Shown here piece after piece: positions 25,495 through 34,232 of a DNA stretch of 64,000 nt. Both the position numbers and the translations under genes were made by a program. Position 1 is the stretch's first letter; the number at the start of each line of letters is the position of its first letter. The notes under the pieces are model-generated. The model made no database searches and was not told where the DNA came from. It saw only the letters and a list, made by a program, of their open reading frames with translations. The stretch comes from Pontivivens nitratireducens (lineage in GTDB: Bacteria > Pseudomonadota > Alphaproteobacteria > Rhodobacterales > Rhodobacteraceae), in assembly GCF_014235845.1 (NCBI RefSeq), contig NZ_JACJUQ010000008.1, forward strand, positions 1-64,000, given 5' to 3'.

Positions 25495-28400
25495 TCAGCT
25501 CACCTGGTAGAGCTCATCTTCAAGGTCATAGATGATCGACCAGCCTTCCATCTCAACATCGTCGCAATCATCCAAAACGAGCGTATCGTTGCTCTGCCCC
25601 GCCGCCTCCAGCAAACCGTCGAGGACGTCGGAAGCACCGGAAACCGCATTCGAAACGTTGAAGGTCGAGAAGACCACCCCTGCCTGTCCCAGATCAGTGA
25701 AGGTCTGCTTCAGATCGGTGCTGGAGGACGCGCCGTCGGTAAAGATGAACACCTCGTTGCGCACACCGGCCTCCAGATCGAATGTCAATGATTGCAGCGC
25801 GGAATTGAGGTTGGTCGATGAGGCCATGCTGCCGTCGATAAGGGTCGGACTGTCGACCTGCGTCGCAACGCTGCCATAGGTGTAATAGCTCGTCGAGGTT
25901 GTCAGGTCCGTAGCATTCTCCCAAACACTGGGAAGCTCACTGCCCAGCAGGTCCGCCATTCCGATGGACAGATCGACCCAGCTGGTAATGCCGTCGCCGT
26001 TATTGTCGCAATCGACCGCCCCGGTGGGGGTGAACATCGAGGAGGACGCGTCGATCAGGAAGTAGTAGTTCACGTCCGCCGCGGCGGGTTCCCCTTCACT
26101 GATCCCGTTGACGATGATGTCGATCGTGGCGCCCGCACTCGCATCCGATGTGTCGGAGGCGGAGTAGGTGAAGCTGACGATCTCACTATCACCATTGTTC
26201 AGCGCCAGGAACTGATCGCTGGGGTCGAAATCGAACGTGCCATCGGCAGCCACCGTCAACGTGCCGGTCCAGCCATTGGCGTTGGAGGTCAACTCGATGG
26301 TGTTGCCGTTCACCGCATCGAAGGCCTGACCCTGAACCGTGTCGATCGTGACCACATCACCGTCATCGGCATCCGTGGTCAGCGCGTTCAGGTCGCCGCT
26401 CGCAATCTGGGTCTCGTCGATCTCGATCACCTCGCCCCGTGCGATCGGGGGCGTGTTCGGCGCGACATCGTCCTGTCCCAGAATCGTGATGGAGACGGTC
26501 TTGGTGTCGGTCTGCACGGTAACGCCATCGGTGGATGCAACCGTGAACTGGAAAGAGAATTCATCGACGTCGCCGTCGTTCATCATCTCTGCCGCTTCCG
26601 CAGTAGGCGTATACCGCAACGAACCGTCGACGAACACATTCAGGTAGCCGATGATCATCCCATTCTTCACGATCGGGTTGTCCACTGCGGAACGCGGGGT
26701 CGAGATAACGATACCGTCACTGACACTTTGCAATGTCACGCTGTCGCCATCCGGATCGGATGCGCCGAGCAATACGTTCACCGGGTTGCCGTTGCTGCCG
26801 CGCAGAACCTCATCCTCGGTCGTGGTGTAGAACTGATCGACGGCTGTCGGCGCCACGTTCACCCCTGCGATGTTGATCGTGGCGATCGCAGGCGCATTCT
26901 GAACGGTGGTTCCGCCGGTGGACGATACCGTGAACTCGAATGTGACAGTATCGGTCTGGTTCACATCCAGATCGGGCGAGGTGGAGGTGAAGCTATAGCT
27001 GCCATCCGCCCCGATGGTCAGCAGACCCGTGCGGCCGCCTGTGGTCACGACCTCAACGGTTTCACCGACCGTGCCCAGCGAGGTGTACGAGATATACATC
27101 GTGTCGCCGTCCGCATCCGTGGAATTGGCCAGCAGATTTCCCTCGACCGTGGAGTCCAGACCCTGGGTGTTCTGCTCGAACACATCTACGCTTACATCAC
27201 CTGCATCAGGTGCCACGTTGACGCCCTCGATGGAAATGCGCGCCACCGAGGAGGAGAATTGCGGCGTCGTGCCGCCGGAGGAGACAGCGGTGAAGCCGAT
27301 CTCGACCAGATCGCTGGCGTTCAGGTCCAGCGTATCGTCCAGCGAGGTCAGCGTGAACGATCCGTCGGCCTGAATGGTCAGGTCTGCGAAACGGCCGGGG
27401 CCGACCTCGATCGTGACCGTCTCACCGATTGCGCCGATTGTGGTCGAGAAGATGCTGATGACATCGCCCTCCGCATCCGTCGCCCCGTCCAGCAGGTTGC
27501 CTGTCAGCGTCGAGGTCAGGCCCTGCGCGTTCGCCTCGGACACCGTGAAGGTCGAGTCGATCGTGACCGGCGCGGCATTGTAGCCGTTGATGTTGATCGT
27601 CGCCGTGGACGAACCCGTCTGCACGGTCGCGCCACCCGTCGATTGAACGGTGAAGTCGAAGCTCAACGTATCAGTCTGACCCAGATCGAGGCTGTCATCG
27701 GTTGAGACGAAGGTGAACGTGCCATCCGCATTGATCGTCAGTTCGCCCGAGCGCCCGCCATCAGTGGTCACGTTGAGGGTGCTGCCGATCGCGCCGAGCG
27801 ACGTGGAGGCCAGCGAAACGGTGTCGCCGTCAAAATCCGTCGCGCCGTCCAGCAGATCGCCGGACACCGTGCTGGCCAGACCGACCGTATTCTGCTCGGT
27901 GACGGTTGCGCTTTGCGCGATTGCGACAGGTGCCTCGTTCAAGCCATTGATCGTGATGGTCACCGTCTTGGTATCGGTGCGCAGCACGCTGCCATCATCG
28001 GATGCAACGGTGTAGTCGAAGACCAGCGTGTCGGTCTGCGTCAGGTCCAGGCCATCATCGGTGGAGGTGAAGGTAAACGCGCCATCCGCCCCGATCTGCA
28101 ACGTGCCGGTCCGTCCGCCGGTTGTGACCACGTCTACGGTGGAGCCGATCGCCCCCAGCGTGGTGGAGGCCAGCGAAATGACATCGCCGTCCGAATCGGT
28201 CGCACCGTCCAGCAGATTGCCCGAAACCGTGCTCGGCTGCGTATCGCGACCGTGCGCCTCGTTCATGCTCAGCGCGATATCCACCGCGACAGGGCCGGAA
28301 TTCAGACCGGTGACGGTGATGTTCAGATCCGCGGCCGTCTCGGCTGTCACGCCATCAGTGCCCAGCGAGTAGGAGACGGTCAGCGTGTCGGTATCCCCGA

Positions 28401-30459
28401 CGCTCAGATCGTCGAATCCGTCATTTGGTGCAAAGGTATACGACCCGTCGGCGTTGACGGTCAGCAGACCTGTGCGACCGCCGGTGGAGGTCACCTCGAA
28501 CGCCTCACCCACCGTGCCCTCGGACAGGCCGATGACAGAGTAACCGGCGGCGTCCAGATCGTTCTCGATGACGTTGCCGGATACGGACGTGTCCTCATCC
28601 GTCGTCGCGATATCCGCCACGGCGGTGGGTCCGTCGGATTCGCCGGTGATCGTCACCGTGACCGTGGCCGTGTCGTAAAGGTAGGCCGGCACTTCGACGG
28701 TATTGCCCAGCACCAGATCGTCGATTGCGCCGGAACCTTCCAGTATCACAATCATATGGGAGACGTTCTGACCGTTGAGGGCGACCGTCTGAATGCTGTT
28801 ATCCGGCGCGCACGGAACCCACTGCGAACCGGTCTTGCACCAGTTCTCATCATAGAAGCCGATCCAGACGCCTTCCTCGTTGTCGATTATGGTCAGGGAC
28901 TTCACGTCCTCCGGCTCATCGAACGAGAAGCGGATCTCACCGCCCTTGGCGTTGTCGTCGGGATCGTTGGACTTGCCGTCCTCGGAAATGATCAGGACGT
29001 TGTTCTGCGTGTTTGTCGCCAGATCGTAGTCGCCACCGGTTGGGTTGTTCGAGTCGAAGATCATCGCCTCGTCGTACTTGCCACCCTTACCATTGGCCTG
29101 AACCGAGATGGTCATGCCCTCGATCTGCGTGGTGATGACGTCGCCCGCGTGCAGATCGCCACCGCCCGATGTGGTGGTGCCATCGACGCCGAAACCGTCA
29201 GAGTTGCCGACGGTGGTGCCGTTATCCTCCGACCCCGTACCGTTGGGATCCTCACCGACGGAGCCGACGGGCTTGTCGTTGCCGGGATTGCCGGCACCGT
29301 CGACATAGGTGACGATCGCCTCTCCGGTCTCGAAGTCGATGATGCGCGTGTTGTCGATGGTCGTGAAGCCGTTCTGCGATTTCACGGTGAAGTCGAAGGA
29401 GAAGGTATCCGTATCGCCCTGAGCCATGTCGTCCGCATCGGGGCCGGGGGTGTAGACGAACGTTCCATCGGCGTTGACGACGACGGTGCCGGTGTAGCCG
29501 TTCGCGGTCGTAAAGGCGATTTCCTCACCAATCGCACCCAGCGAGATACCATCGAGGGACACGACATCGCCGTCGATGTCATAGGCCCCGTTCATCACGT
29601 TCCCGGTCACGGCGGTATCTTCGTCGGTGGTAACGGCCTGATCCACTGCAACGGGCGCGTCGTTCACGCCCGTGACCTGAACGGTCAGGGTCGCCGTGTC
29701 GGTCAGACCGTCGGAATTCAGCACCAGATAATCGATGGAGACGGTGGCCGTCTGTCCCTCGGCGAGCGCGTCGAAATCACCGGCCGCGTCGAAATCGACG
29801 GTTCCGTCGGCGGACACGAGGATGCGGCCGCCATCGGCCAGATCGACCCATACGCCCACCAGCCCGGCGGAGCCGTCAACTTCCTTGACGATCAGTGCCT
29901 CGGACGTGTTGGACTCATCGTTCAGCAGCACGTTGATATCGGTGTCACCGAAGCCCTCACCCTGCATGACAGCGAGGAAATCATCATCAGCGGCGGGCGG
30001 CGTGGCGTGGGAGCCGATCTCACCACCGGACAGGCACGCATAGCTCAGCGAACCGCAATCATTGTAGTAGCACGCGGCGGTCAGTTCGACGCCCTGCGCC
30101 GGAACCTTGCCGTAGAACGCGAAATAGTCGTTGCCGCCATCGCACAGCTTCGTGCCTTCGATCTCGATCAAGAAATAGGTCTGACCATCGGACCCATGCA
30201 TGACGTAGTAGCCTTCCCAGTAGACGTTGCCCGCCTCGGTCCAGGTTCCGTTCTCTTCGACCCAACCACTCTGACGATCGCTCCCATACTCATTCGCATA
30301 ATTGTCGCCCGCCAGCCCGCGATCATTATCGCAGACATACATCGTGGCATCTGCGCCCGCATAGGTGAAGGAATCACCGGTACTGAAATTACTGTCGGTC
30401 CGGATCGAATTCTCATCGATTACGGTGAAGCTCTTCCACGAGTAGGCCCAGTTCGTCAT
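25495..30459 (-). CDS. Giant tandem cadherin-like repeat protein with C-terminal VWA domain
   Basis: 1654 residues, acidic, very low in Lys. The N-terminal region (about 1-200) is Cys-containing and Trp/Tyr-rich, with no signal peptide. About nine repeats of 100-115 residues follow, each starting near NxAPVAVD and containing GNLL-x-GATD-x-DGD, GAIG, GRTG-L-x-x-x-ADG and QTDT: the tandem-95/VCBS cadherin-like type, with many likely calcium sites. A VWA domain (about 1465-1630) has the MIDAS sequence DASSSM at 1470 and IFTDGAS. Absence of a signal peptide and the acidic C-terminus fit type I secretion (inference); no exporter is in the window. The start at 30459 is set by domain content. Confidence 0.85.
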   Translation of the reverse strand: MTNWAYSWKSFTVIDENSIRTDSNFSTGDSFTYAGADATMYVCDNDRGLAGDNYANEYGSDRQSGWVEENGTWTEAGNVYWEGYYVMHGSDGQTYFLIEIEGTKLCDGGNDYFAFYGKVPAQGVELTAACYYNDCGSLSYACLSGGEIGSHATPPAADDDFLAVMQGEGFGDTDINVLLNDESNTSEALIVKEVDGSAGLVGVWVDLADGGRILVSADGTVDFDAAGDFDALAEGQTATVSIDYLVLNSDGLTDTATLTVQVTGVNDAPVAVDQAVTTDEDTAVTGNVMNGAYDIDGDVVSLDGISLGAIGEEIAFTTANGYTGTVVVNADGTFVYTPGPDADDMAQGDTDTFSFDFTVKSQNGFTTIDNTRIIDFETGEAIVTYVDGAGNPGNDKPVGSVGEDPNGTGSEDNGTTVGNSDGFGVDGTTTSGGGDLHAGDVITTQIEGMTISVQANGKGGKYDEAMIFDSNNPTGGDYDLATNTQNNVLIISEDGKSNDPDDNAKGGEIRFSFDEPEDVKSLTIIDNEEGVWIGFYDENWCKTGSQWVPCAPDNSIQTVALNGQNVSHMIVILEGSGAIDDLVLGNTVEVPAYLYDTATVTVTITGESDGPTAVADIATTDEDTSVSGNVIENDLDAAGYSVIGLSEGTVGEAFEVTSTGGRTGLLTVNADGSYTFAPNDGFDDLSVGDTDTLTVSYSLGTDGVTAETAADLNITVTGLNSGPVAVDIALSMNEAHGRDTQPSTVSGNLLDGATDSDGDVISLASTTLGAIGSTVDVVTTGGRTGTLQIGADGAFTFTSTDDGLDLTQTDTLVFDYTVASDDGSVLRTDTKTVTITINGLNEAPVAIAQSATVTEQNTVGLASTVSGDLLDGATDFDGDTVSLASTSLGAIGSTLNVTTDGGRSGELTINADGTFTFVSTDDSLDLGQTDTLSFDFTVQSTGGATVQTGSSTATININGYNAAPVTIDSTFTVSEANAQGLTSTLTGNLLDGATDAEGDVISIFSTTIGAIGETVTIEVGPGRFADLTIQADGSFTLTSLDDTLDLNASDLVEIGFTAVSSGGTTPQFSSSVARISIEGVNVAPDAGDVSVDVFEQNTQGLDSTVEGNLLANSTDADGDTMYISYTSLGTVGETVEVVTTGGRTGLLTIGADGSYSFTSTSPDLDVNQTDTVTFEFTVSSTGGTTVQNAPAIATINIAGVNVAPTAVDQFYTTTEDEVLRGSNGNPVNVLLGASDPDGDSVTLQSVSDGIVISTPRSAVDNPIVKNGMIIGYLNVFVDGSLRYTPTAEAAEMMNDGDVDEFSFQFTVASTDGVTVQTDTKTVSITILGQDDVAPNTPPIARGEVIEIDETQIASGDLNALTTDADDGDVVTIDTVQGQAFDAVNGNTIELTSNANGWTGTLTVAADGTFDFDPSDQFLALNNGDSEIVSFTYSASDTSDASAGATIDIIVNGISEGEPAAADVNYYFLIDASSSMFTPTGAVDCDNNGDGITSWVDLSIGMADLLGSELPSVWENATDLTTSTSYYTYGSVATQVDSPTLIDGSMASSTNLNSALQSLTFDLEAGVRNEVFIFTDGASSSTDLKQTFTDLGQAGVVFSTFNVSNAVSGASDVLDGLLEAAGQSNDTLVLDDCDDVEMEGWSIIYDLEDELYQVS

Positions 30460-30684
30460 GCCATCGATCCTTGTTTGCAGCTCAGGCTGCCTGTCCCACA
30501 AAATGGCCCCACGATGTGAAACCGGGAGAGCCTGCCCCCACAGGGCCCTCAGATGGCGAGGTTGTAGCGGTTGATTGTGACCGCAATTGGGCACGCCCTG
30601 CCCCATTGATTCCATGGTCGAATAGGCCCCCAAGGCCTGTTCAGTCCAGAAAAATCGTTAACAAGCTGCCAGTTTGCAACGGAA

Positions 30685-30714
30685 AGGGCGCGCCAGCTTT
30701 CGATGGCACGCCCT
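30685..30714 (-). terminator. Hairpin downstream of the 5'-nucleotidase gene
   Basis: AGGGCG-CGCC and GGCACGCCCT form a long stem with an AGCTTTCGAT loop, about 25 bases past the 5'-nucleotidase stop. The following T tract on the minus strand is short (TTTCC). It probably also protects the promoter of the giant gene from read-through. Confidence 0.65.
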
Positions 30715-30737
30715 ATAGTTGTTTTATTCGGCTCGTT

Positions 30738-32321
30738 TTACTCGGCAGTCATGATTCGATCTTCGGTGGCGGGTGTGTATTCGCCGGCCTCGGTCAGGTA
30801 CTCGGCCACGACCACCTCCAGACCGGGTCCGTAATCATAGGCGTTCATGCCCTGCTCCGCGAAAACCGCATATCCATCGCCGCCGCCGCGCATGAAGTTG
30901 TTGGACACCACGCCGTAAGTCGCATCCGGGTCAATCGCGGAGAAGGTGCCATCCGCGCCCTCTACCTCAACGGAGACGATCCGCGATCCGACCTCTGCCG
31001 CCGGATCCCATGTGAAGCGCATTCCCGCGATCTGCGGGAAGCGACCGCCGCCATCCTCGACCTGGCTGACACCGTTTTCCAGCGCCTCGACGATGCCGGC
31101 CCCGGTCAGGTCGAACGTCGCCAGCGTGTTCTGGAACGGCAGGACCGTCAGAACCTCACCCATGGTGATGTCACCCTCGTCGATGGAGGCCCGCAGACCG
31201 CCGCCATTGGTAATGGCGATCTGAACGCCCTGATCCGCGACACGTTCCAGCATGGCGGTGGTCACCAATGCGCCCATCTCACATTCCGTCGCGCGGCAGG
31301 TTCCCCGATCACCGTCGATCGGCGCTGTGGTGGCACCGATGACTTCACGACGGATTTCATCGAGCGGACCTGCCAGTTCGCCAACCCGAGTGACGACAGC
31401 GTCATCCTCGGTTACGCTGGCATCCAGCAGGCGCGGCTCACCTGTGGCGGAGATCACGTTGCCATCGTCGTCGAACGTGACCTGCAACTCCCCCAGATAC
31501 TTGGTGTAGGCATAGGCCTGAACCACGGCGGTGTCGCCGACCATCGTGGGGTACGGCCCTGCGGCCCCATCGTCCACGTTGGACAGGAACGTGTTGGAGT
31601 GACCGCCGACGATCACGTCCACGCCATCGACCGCCTCGGCCACGGCCAGATCGACGTTGTAGCCGGAATGGCTGAGCACGACGATCTTGTTGATGCCCTG
31701 CGCCTCGAACCGCTCCACCTCACCGCGAACGGCCTCGATCGGGTCGGAGAAGGTGATGTTGGAACCAGGAGAGGACAATTCGCCTGTATCCTCAGGCGTC
31801 AGACCGATCAGGCCGATCGTCTCCCCCCCCACGTTGACGACGGTGGACTTGTTCAGCACACCGTCCAGCATCGGTTCGCCTGACACGTCGGCATTCGACA
31901 TCAGGACGGGGAAATCGACCGCATCCATGAATCCACGCAGCACCTCGGGGCCGTCATCGAACTCATGGTTGCCCACGGTCATCGCGTCATAGCCCATCTG
32001 GTTCATGAACTCGGCCGCGGCCTTGCCCTTGTAATAGGTATAGAACAGCGTGCCCTGAAACTGGTCGCCCCCATCCACGAGCAGGACGTTTTCGTTTTCG
32101 CTCCTCGCCTCGTTGATCGCGGTCAGGACGCGCGCCATGCCGCCGAAACAATCGCCGGCGGTGTTGTCCTCGGCCGAGCAGGTGGAGTCGTATTTGCTGA
32201 TCGGCTCGATCCGGCTGTGAACATCGTTGGTGTGCAGGACGGTCATGCTGAATTCGGCATGCGCGGATGTCGCCAGCGCGCTGAGCGCTACGGTGGCGAC
32301 AAGAATCGGCTTCATGGACAT
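30738..32321 (-). CDS. Periplasmic 5'-nucleotidase / metallophosphatase (UshA-like)
   Basis: 527 residues. A signal peptide (about 1-22, cleavage after SAHA) precedes a metallophosphoesterase domain: VLHTNDVHSRI, VDGGDQFQG, VGNHEFDDGPE and VVGGHSNTFL metal ligands. The C-terminal 5'-nucleotidase substrate domain has ITNGGGLRASIDEGDI and VSNNFMRGGGDGY. It removes phosphate from extracellular nucleotides for uptake. The start at 32321 fits a GAGG five bases upstream; an ATG at 32315 is too far from it. Divergent from arsR across about 140 bases. The Cys pair near the mature N-terminus (DSTCSAEDNTAGDCFGG) may form a disulfide. Confidence 0.93.
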   Translation of the reverse strand: MSMKPILVATVALSALATSAHAEFSMTVLHTNDVHSRIEPISKYDSTCSAEDNTAGDCFGGMARVLTAINEARSENENVLLVDGGDQFQGTLFYTYYKGKAAAEFMNQMGYDAMTVGNHEFDDGPEVLRGFMDAVDFPVLMSNADVSGEPMLDGVLNKSTVVNVGGETIGLIGLTPEDTGELSSPGSNITFSDPIEAVRGEVERFEAQGINKIVVLSHSGYNVDLAVAEAVDGVDVIVGGHSNTFLSNVDDGAAGPYPTMVGDTAVVQAYAYTKYLGELQVTFDDDGNVISATGEPRLLDASVTEDDAVVTRVGELAGPLDEIRREVIGATTAPIDGDRGTCRATECEMGALVTTAMLERVADQGVQIAITNGGGLRASIDEGDITMGEVLTVLPFQNTLATFDLTGAGIVEALENGVSQVEDGGGRFPQIAGMRFTWDPAAEVGSRIVSVEVEGADGTFSAIDPDATYGVVSNNFMRGGGDGYAVFAEQGMNAYDYGPGLEVVVAEYLTEAGEYTPATEDRIMTAE

Positions 32322-32429
32322 TATGACCTCATTTCGCTGTTGGATGGCAGCATCGTGGTAAAAGCTGACCAAAAGATCAACGGTCCTCGTTCCGCTTAGC
32401 GCGATTGTCGCAAGGCACGCCGCGTCCGC

Positions 32430-32460
32430 TTGACATAACTATAAAACTGGTTTCTTGTAT
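32430..32460 (+). promoter_or_regulatory. Promoter and putative ArsR operator upstream of arsR
   Basis: A consensus-like TTGACA (32430-32435) is followed by ATAAAACTGG (32441-32450) and an AT-rich TTGTAT near 32455. The core AAAC-TG-GTTT is a small palindrome. The same ten bases, ATAAAACTGG, recur before the permease start, which suggests binding by the adjacent ArsR protein. Confidence 0.5.
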
Positions 32461-32464
32461 CTGC

Positions 32465-32782
32465 ATGAGCATATCAAGCCCCACCGCCCGTTCCCTCGCC
32501 GCGCTCGGCCATGACGCCCGACTCGCGATCTTCCGTCTGTTGGTCAAGGCTGGCCCTGACGGCCTGACCGTAGGTGAAATACGGGGCGAGCTGGACCTCG
32601 CCGCCTCAACTCTGGCGCATCATCTGCGCACATTGGTGGATGCGGGACTGGTCGCGCAGGAAAAGCAGGGGCGCGATGTGGTCAGCCGCGTCGATTTCGT
32701 CGAGATGAACCGGGTTCTCGATTTCCTCAAGTCCGAATGCTGCACGGGCGTGACGCCGCGCCGAACCGAAGCCATGGTCTGA
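32465..32782 (+). CDS. ArsR/SmtB family metalloregulator
   Basis: 105 residues. The winged helix-turn-helix is clear: TARSLAALGHDARLAIFRLL, then LTVGEIRGELDLAASTLAHHLRTLVDAGLV. The only cysteines are the vicinal pair C92-C93 in KSECCTGV near the C-terminus, a placement like that of ArsR proteins that sense arsenite with C-terminal cysteines rather than in the DNA-recognition helix. It probably represses itself and the permease gene 59 bases downstream. The start at 32465 is fixed by the helix-turn-helix spacing; the longer frame to 32405 runs through the promoter. Confidence 0.88.
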   Translation: MSISSPTARSLAALGHDARLAIFRLLVKAGPDGLTVGEIRGELDLAASTLAHHLRTLVDAGLVAQEKQGRDVVSRVDFVEMNRVLDFLKSECCTGVTPRRTEAMV

Positions 32783-32821
32783 ACCTAACTCGGCACACGC
32801 CGAGCGGTACGCATAAAAACC

Positions 32822-32840
32822 ATAAAACTGGATATTTAGA
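32822..32840 (+). promoter_or_regulatory. Second copy of the putative ArsR operator, upstream of the permease
   Basis: ATAAAACTGG at 32822-32831 repeats the motif found at 32441-32450 exactly, and is followed by the AT-rich GATATTTAGA. It lies 20 bases before the permease ATG (the first copy lies 24 before arsR). This suggests that the permease has its own ArsR-controlled promoter. Confidence 0.45.
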
Positions 32841-32841
32841 C

Positions 32842-33885
32842 ATGATTGATACGGCAATTCCTCACAAACCCAACCCGATGCTCGAAGAACTGAAGCGAAA
32901 CAAGGTCTGGCTGGCCAGTATCGCGATCCTGATCCTGCTGGCGATCCTGTCGCCCGCGCAGGCCCGGTTCAGCCTTGCCTTCACGCTCGACGCGCTGCTG
33001 CATACCGCCCCGTTCCTGATCCTGTCGATCGCCATCGCGGCATGGGCCGGGGCGACGGGGGCGGACAGCCTGATCGCGCGGGCCTTCACCGGATCCCCCT
33101 TGCTGATGATCGGGCTTGCCGCGCTGGCGGGCGGGCTGTCGCCGTTCTGTTCATGCGGAGTCATTCCGTTGATCGCGGCCTTGCTGAGCATGGGCGTGCC
33201 GCTATCCGCCGTGATGGCGTTCTGGCTCGCCTCCCCCGTCATGGACCCTTCGATGTTCGTTCTGACCACCGGGGTCCTCGGCACCGAGTTTGCCATTGCG
33301 AAAACGCTGTCCGCCATCGGTCTGGGCGTCATGGGGGGGCTGGTGGTTTATCTGCTGGCACGCGGCGGCGCGCTGGCCGATCCGCTGCGGGCGGGCATCG
33401 GGAACGGCGGCTGTGGTGCGTCGAACCTCCGCACGCCGCAACCGGTCGTCTGGAAATTCTGGGCCGCCCCCGAACGTCGCGCGAAATTTGGACGCGAAGG
33501 CATCAAGACCACGCTGTTCCTGGCACAATGGCTGGTGCTCGCCTTTCTACTGGAAAGCCTGATGCTGACCTTTGTTCCGGCGGAAATCATCGCGAACACA
33601 TTGGGCGGAACGGGCATTGGTCCCATCGCCTTGGCGACGGTGGTGGGGGTTCCGGCCTACCTGAACGGCTACGCCGCGCTGCCCCTGATCGGCGGAATGC
33701 TGGAGCAGGGCATGGCACCGGGCGCGGGGTTGGCCTTCCTCGTGGCCGGAGGGGTCACCTCCCTGCCTGCCGCGATTGCCGTCTGGGCTCTGGTCCGGCC
33801 CAAGGTCTTTACGCTCTACATCGCGCTGTCGCTCAGCGGGGCGTTCCTGTGCGGATTGCTGTTTCAGGCGTGGATGGGCAGCTGA
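32842..33885 (+). CDS. ArsP-like permease (DUF318 / YraQ family)
   Basis: 347 residues with about eight to nine membrane segments in two halves. The family signature GGLSPFCSCGVIPLIAALL (about residues 94-112) contains the CxC pair characteristic of ArsP-type permeases. LASPVMDPSMFVLTTGVLG follows, and the second half has a related VGVPAYLNGYAALPLIGGML. ArsP exports trivalent organoarsenicals in Campylobacter; other members are of unknown substrate. The pairing with a CC-type ArsR supports export of an arsenical or related metalloid. The start at 32842 is chosen by the position of the first helix and the operator. Confidence 0.85.
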   Translation: MIDTAIPHKPNPMLEELKRNKVWLASIAILILLAILSPAQARFSLAFTLDALLHTAPFLILSIAIAAWAGATGADSLIARAFTGSPLLMIGLAALAGGLSPFCSCGVIPLIAALLSMGVPLSAVMAFWLASPVMDPSMFVLTTGVLGTEFAIAKTLSAIGLGVMGGLVVYLLARGGALADPLRAGIGNGGCGASNLRTPQPVVWKFWAAPERRAKFGREGIKTTLFLAQWLVLAFLLESLMLTFVPAEIIANTLGGTGIGPIALATVVGVPAYLNGYAALPLIGGMLEQGMAPGAGLAFLVAGGVTSLPAAIAVWALVRPKVFTLYIALSLSGAFLCGLLFQAWMGS

Positions 33886-33916
33886 CCCGAGTCGCCAACA
33901 CGACCTGACAGAAAAC

Positions 33917-33957
33917 GGCCTGCCGCGTCATGCGGGGCAGGTCATGCGGGGCAGGCC
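33917..33957 (+). terminator. Hairpin with internal tandem repeat downstream of the permease
   Basis: GGCCTGCC (33917-33924) pairs with GGCAGGCC (33950-33957). Between them GTCATGCGGGGCAG is present twice in tandem (33927-33940, 33941-33954), so the left arm can also pair with the end of the first copy. It lies between convergent genes. No T-run follows, so a terminator role is tentative. Confidence 0.45.
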
Positions 33958-33961
33958 GCCC

Positions 33962-34174
33962 TCATTCCTGCGAGGCCCGCTTTTCCAACTGCTCGATCCG
34001 AATGGCGGCGTCGGCTTCGGACAGGGAAGCGTCGAAATCCTCACCACATACGGTGCTCAAGGCCCGCAGCCGTTCGGCCTGTGCCGGGGTCATCGCCTGA
34101 CCGCCCGCGTCATAGATTCCGGGCGTCGTCGTATTGATCATCGCCTGTCGGCGTGCGTCATCAACCTTGCTCAT
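33962..34174 (-). CDS. DUF3072 family small protein
   Basis: 70 residues, soluble and helical. The second half, MTPAQAERLRALSTVCGEDFDASLSEADAAIRIEQL read in parts, matches the DUF3072 pattern (MTPAQ..L..L....GE.FD..L...EA..RI..L), which resembles the small DNA- or nucleotide-binding helical motifs found in phage- and ligase-associated proteins. Function unknown. A strong GGAGG lies nine bases before the ATG. It is followed on the same strand upstream by another small protein at 34233-34442. Confidence 0.8.
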   Translation of the reverse strand: MSKVDDARRQAMINTTTPGIYDAGGQAMTPAQAERLRALSTVCGEDFDASLSEADAAIRIEQLEKRASQE

Positions 34175-34232
34175 GAAAATACCTCCATCTGACGAATGAA
34201 CGCGTGGAGGGCGGATTCCGCTTCAAAACGGC

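Noticed and set aside
25600-30400. Regular DNA-level periodicity resembling a repeat array or CRISPR
   Set aside because: The period is about 330 bases with diverged copies in one reading frame, i.e. protein domain repeats. No short conserved repeats with unique spacers exist.
27913-30519. Long plus-strand open frame (868 codons) opposite the giant surface-protein gene
   Set aside because: It is the antisense of a repetitive, GC-rich gene. The translation is rich in Arg/Gly/Asp with no domain sense, while the minus strand gives clear cadherin-like repeats.
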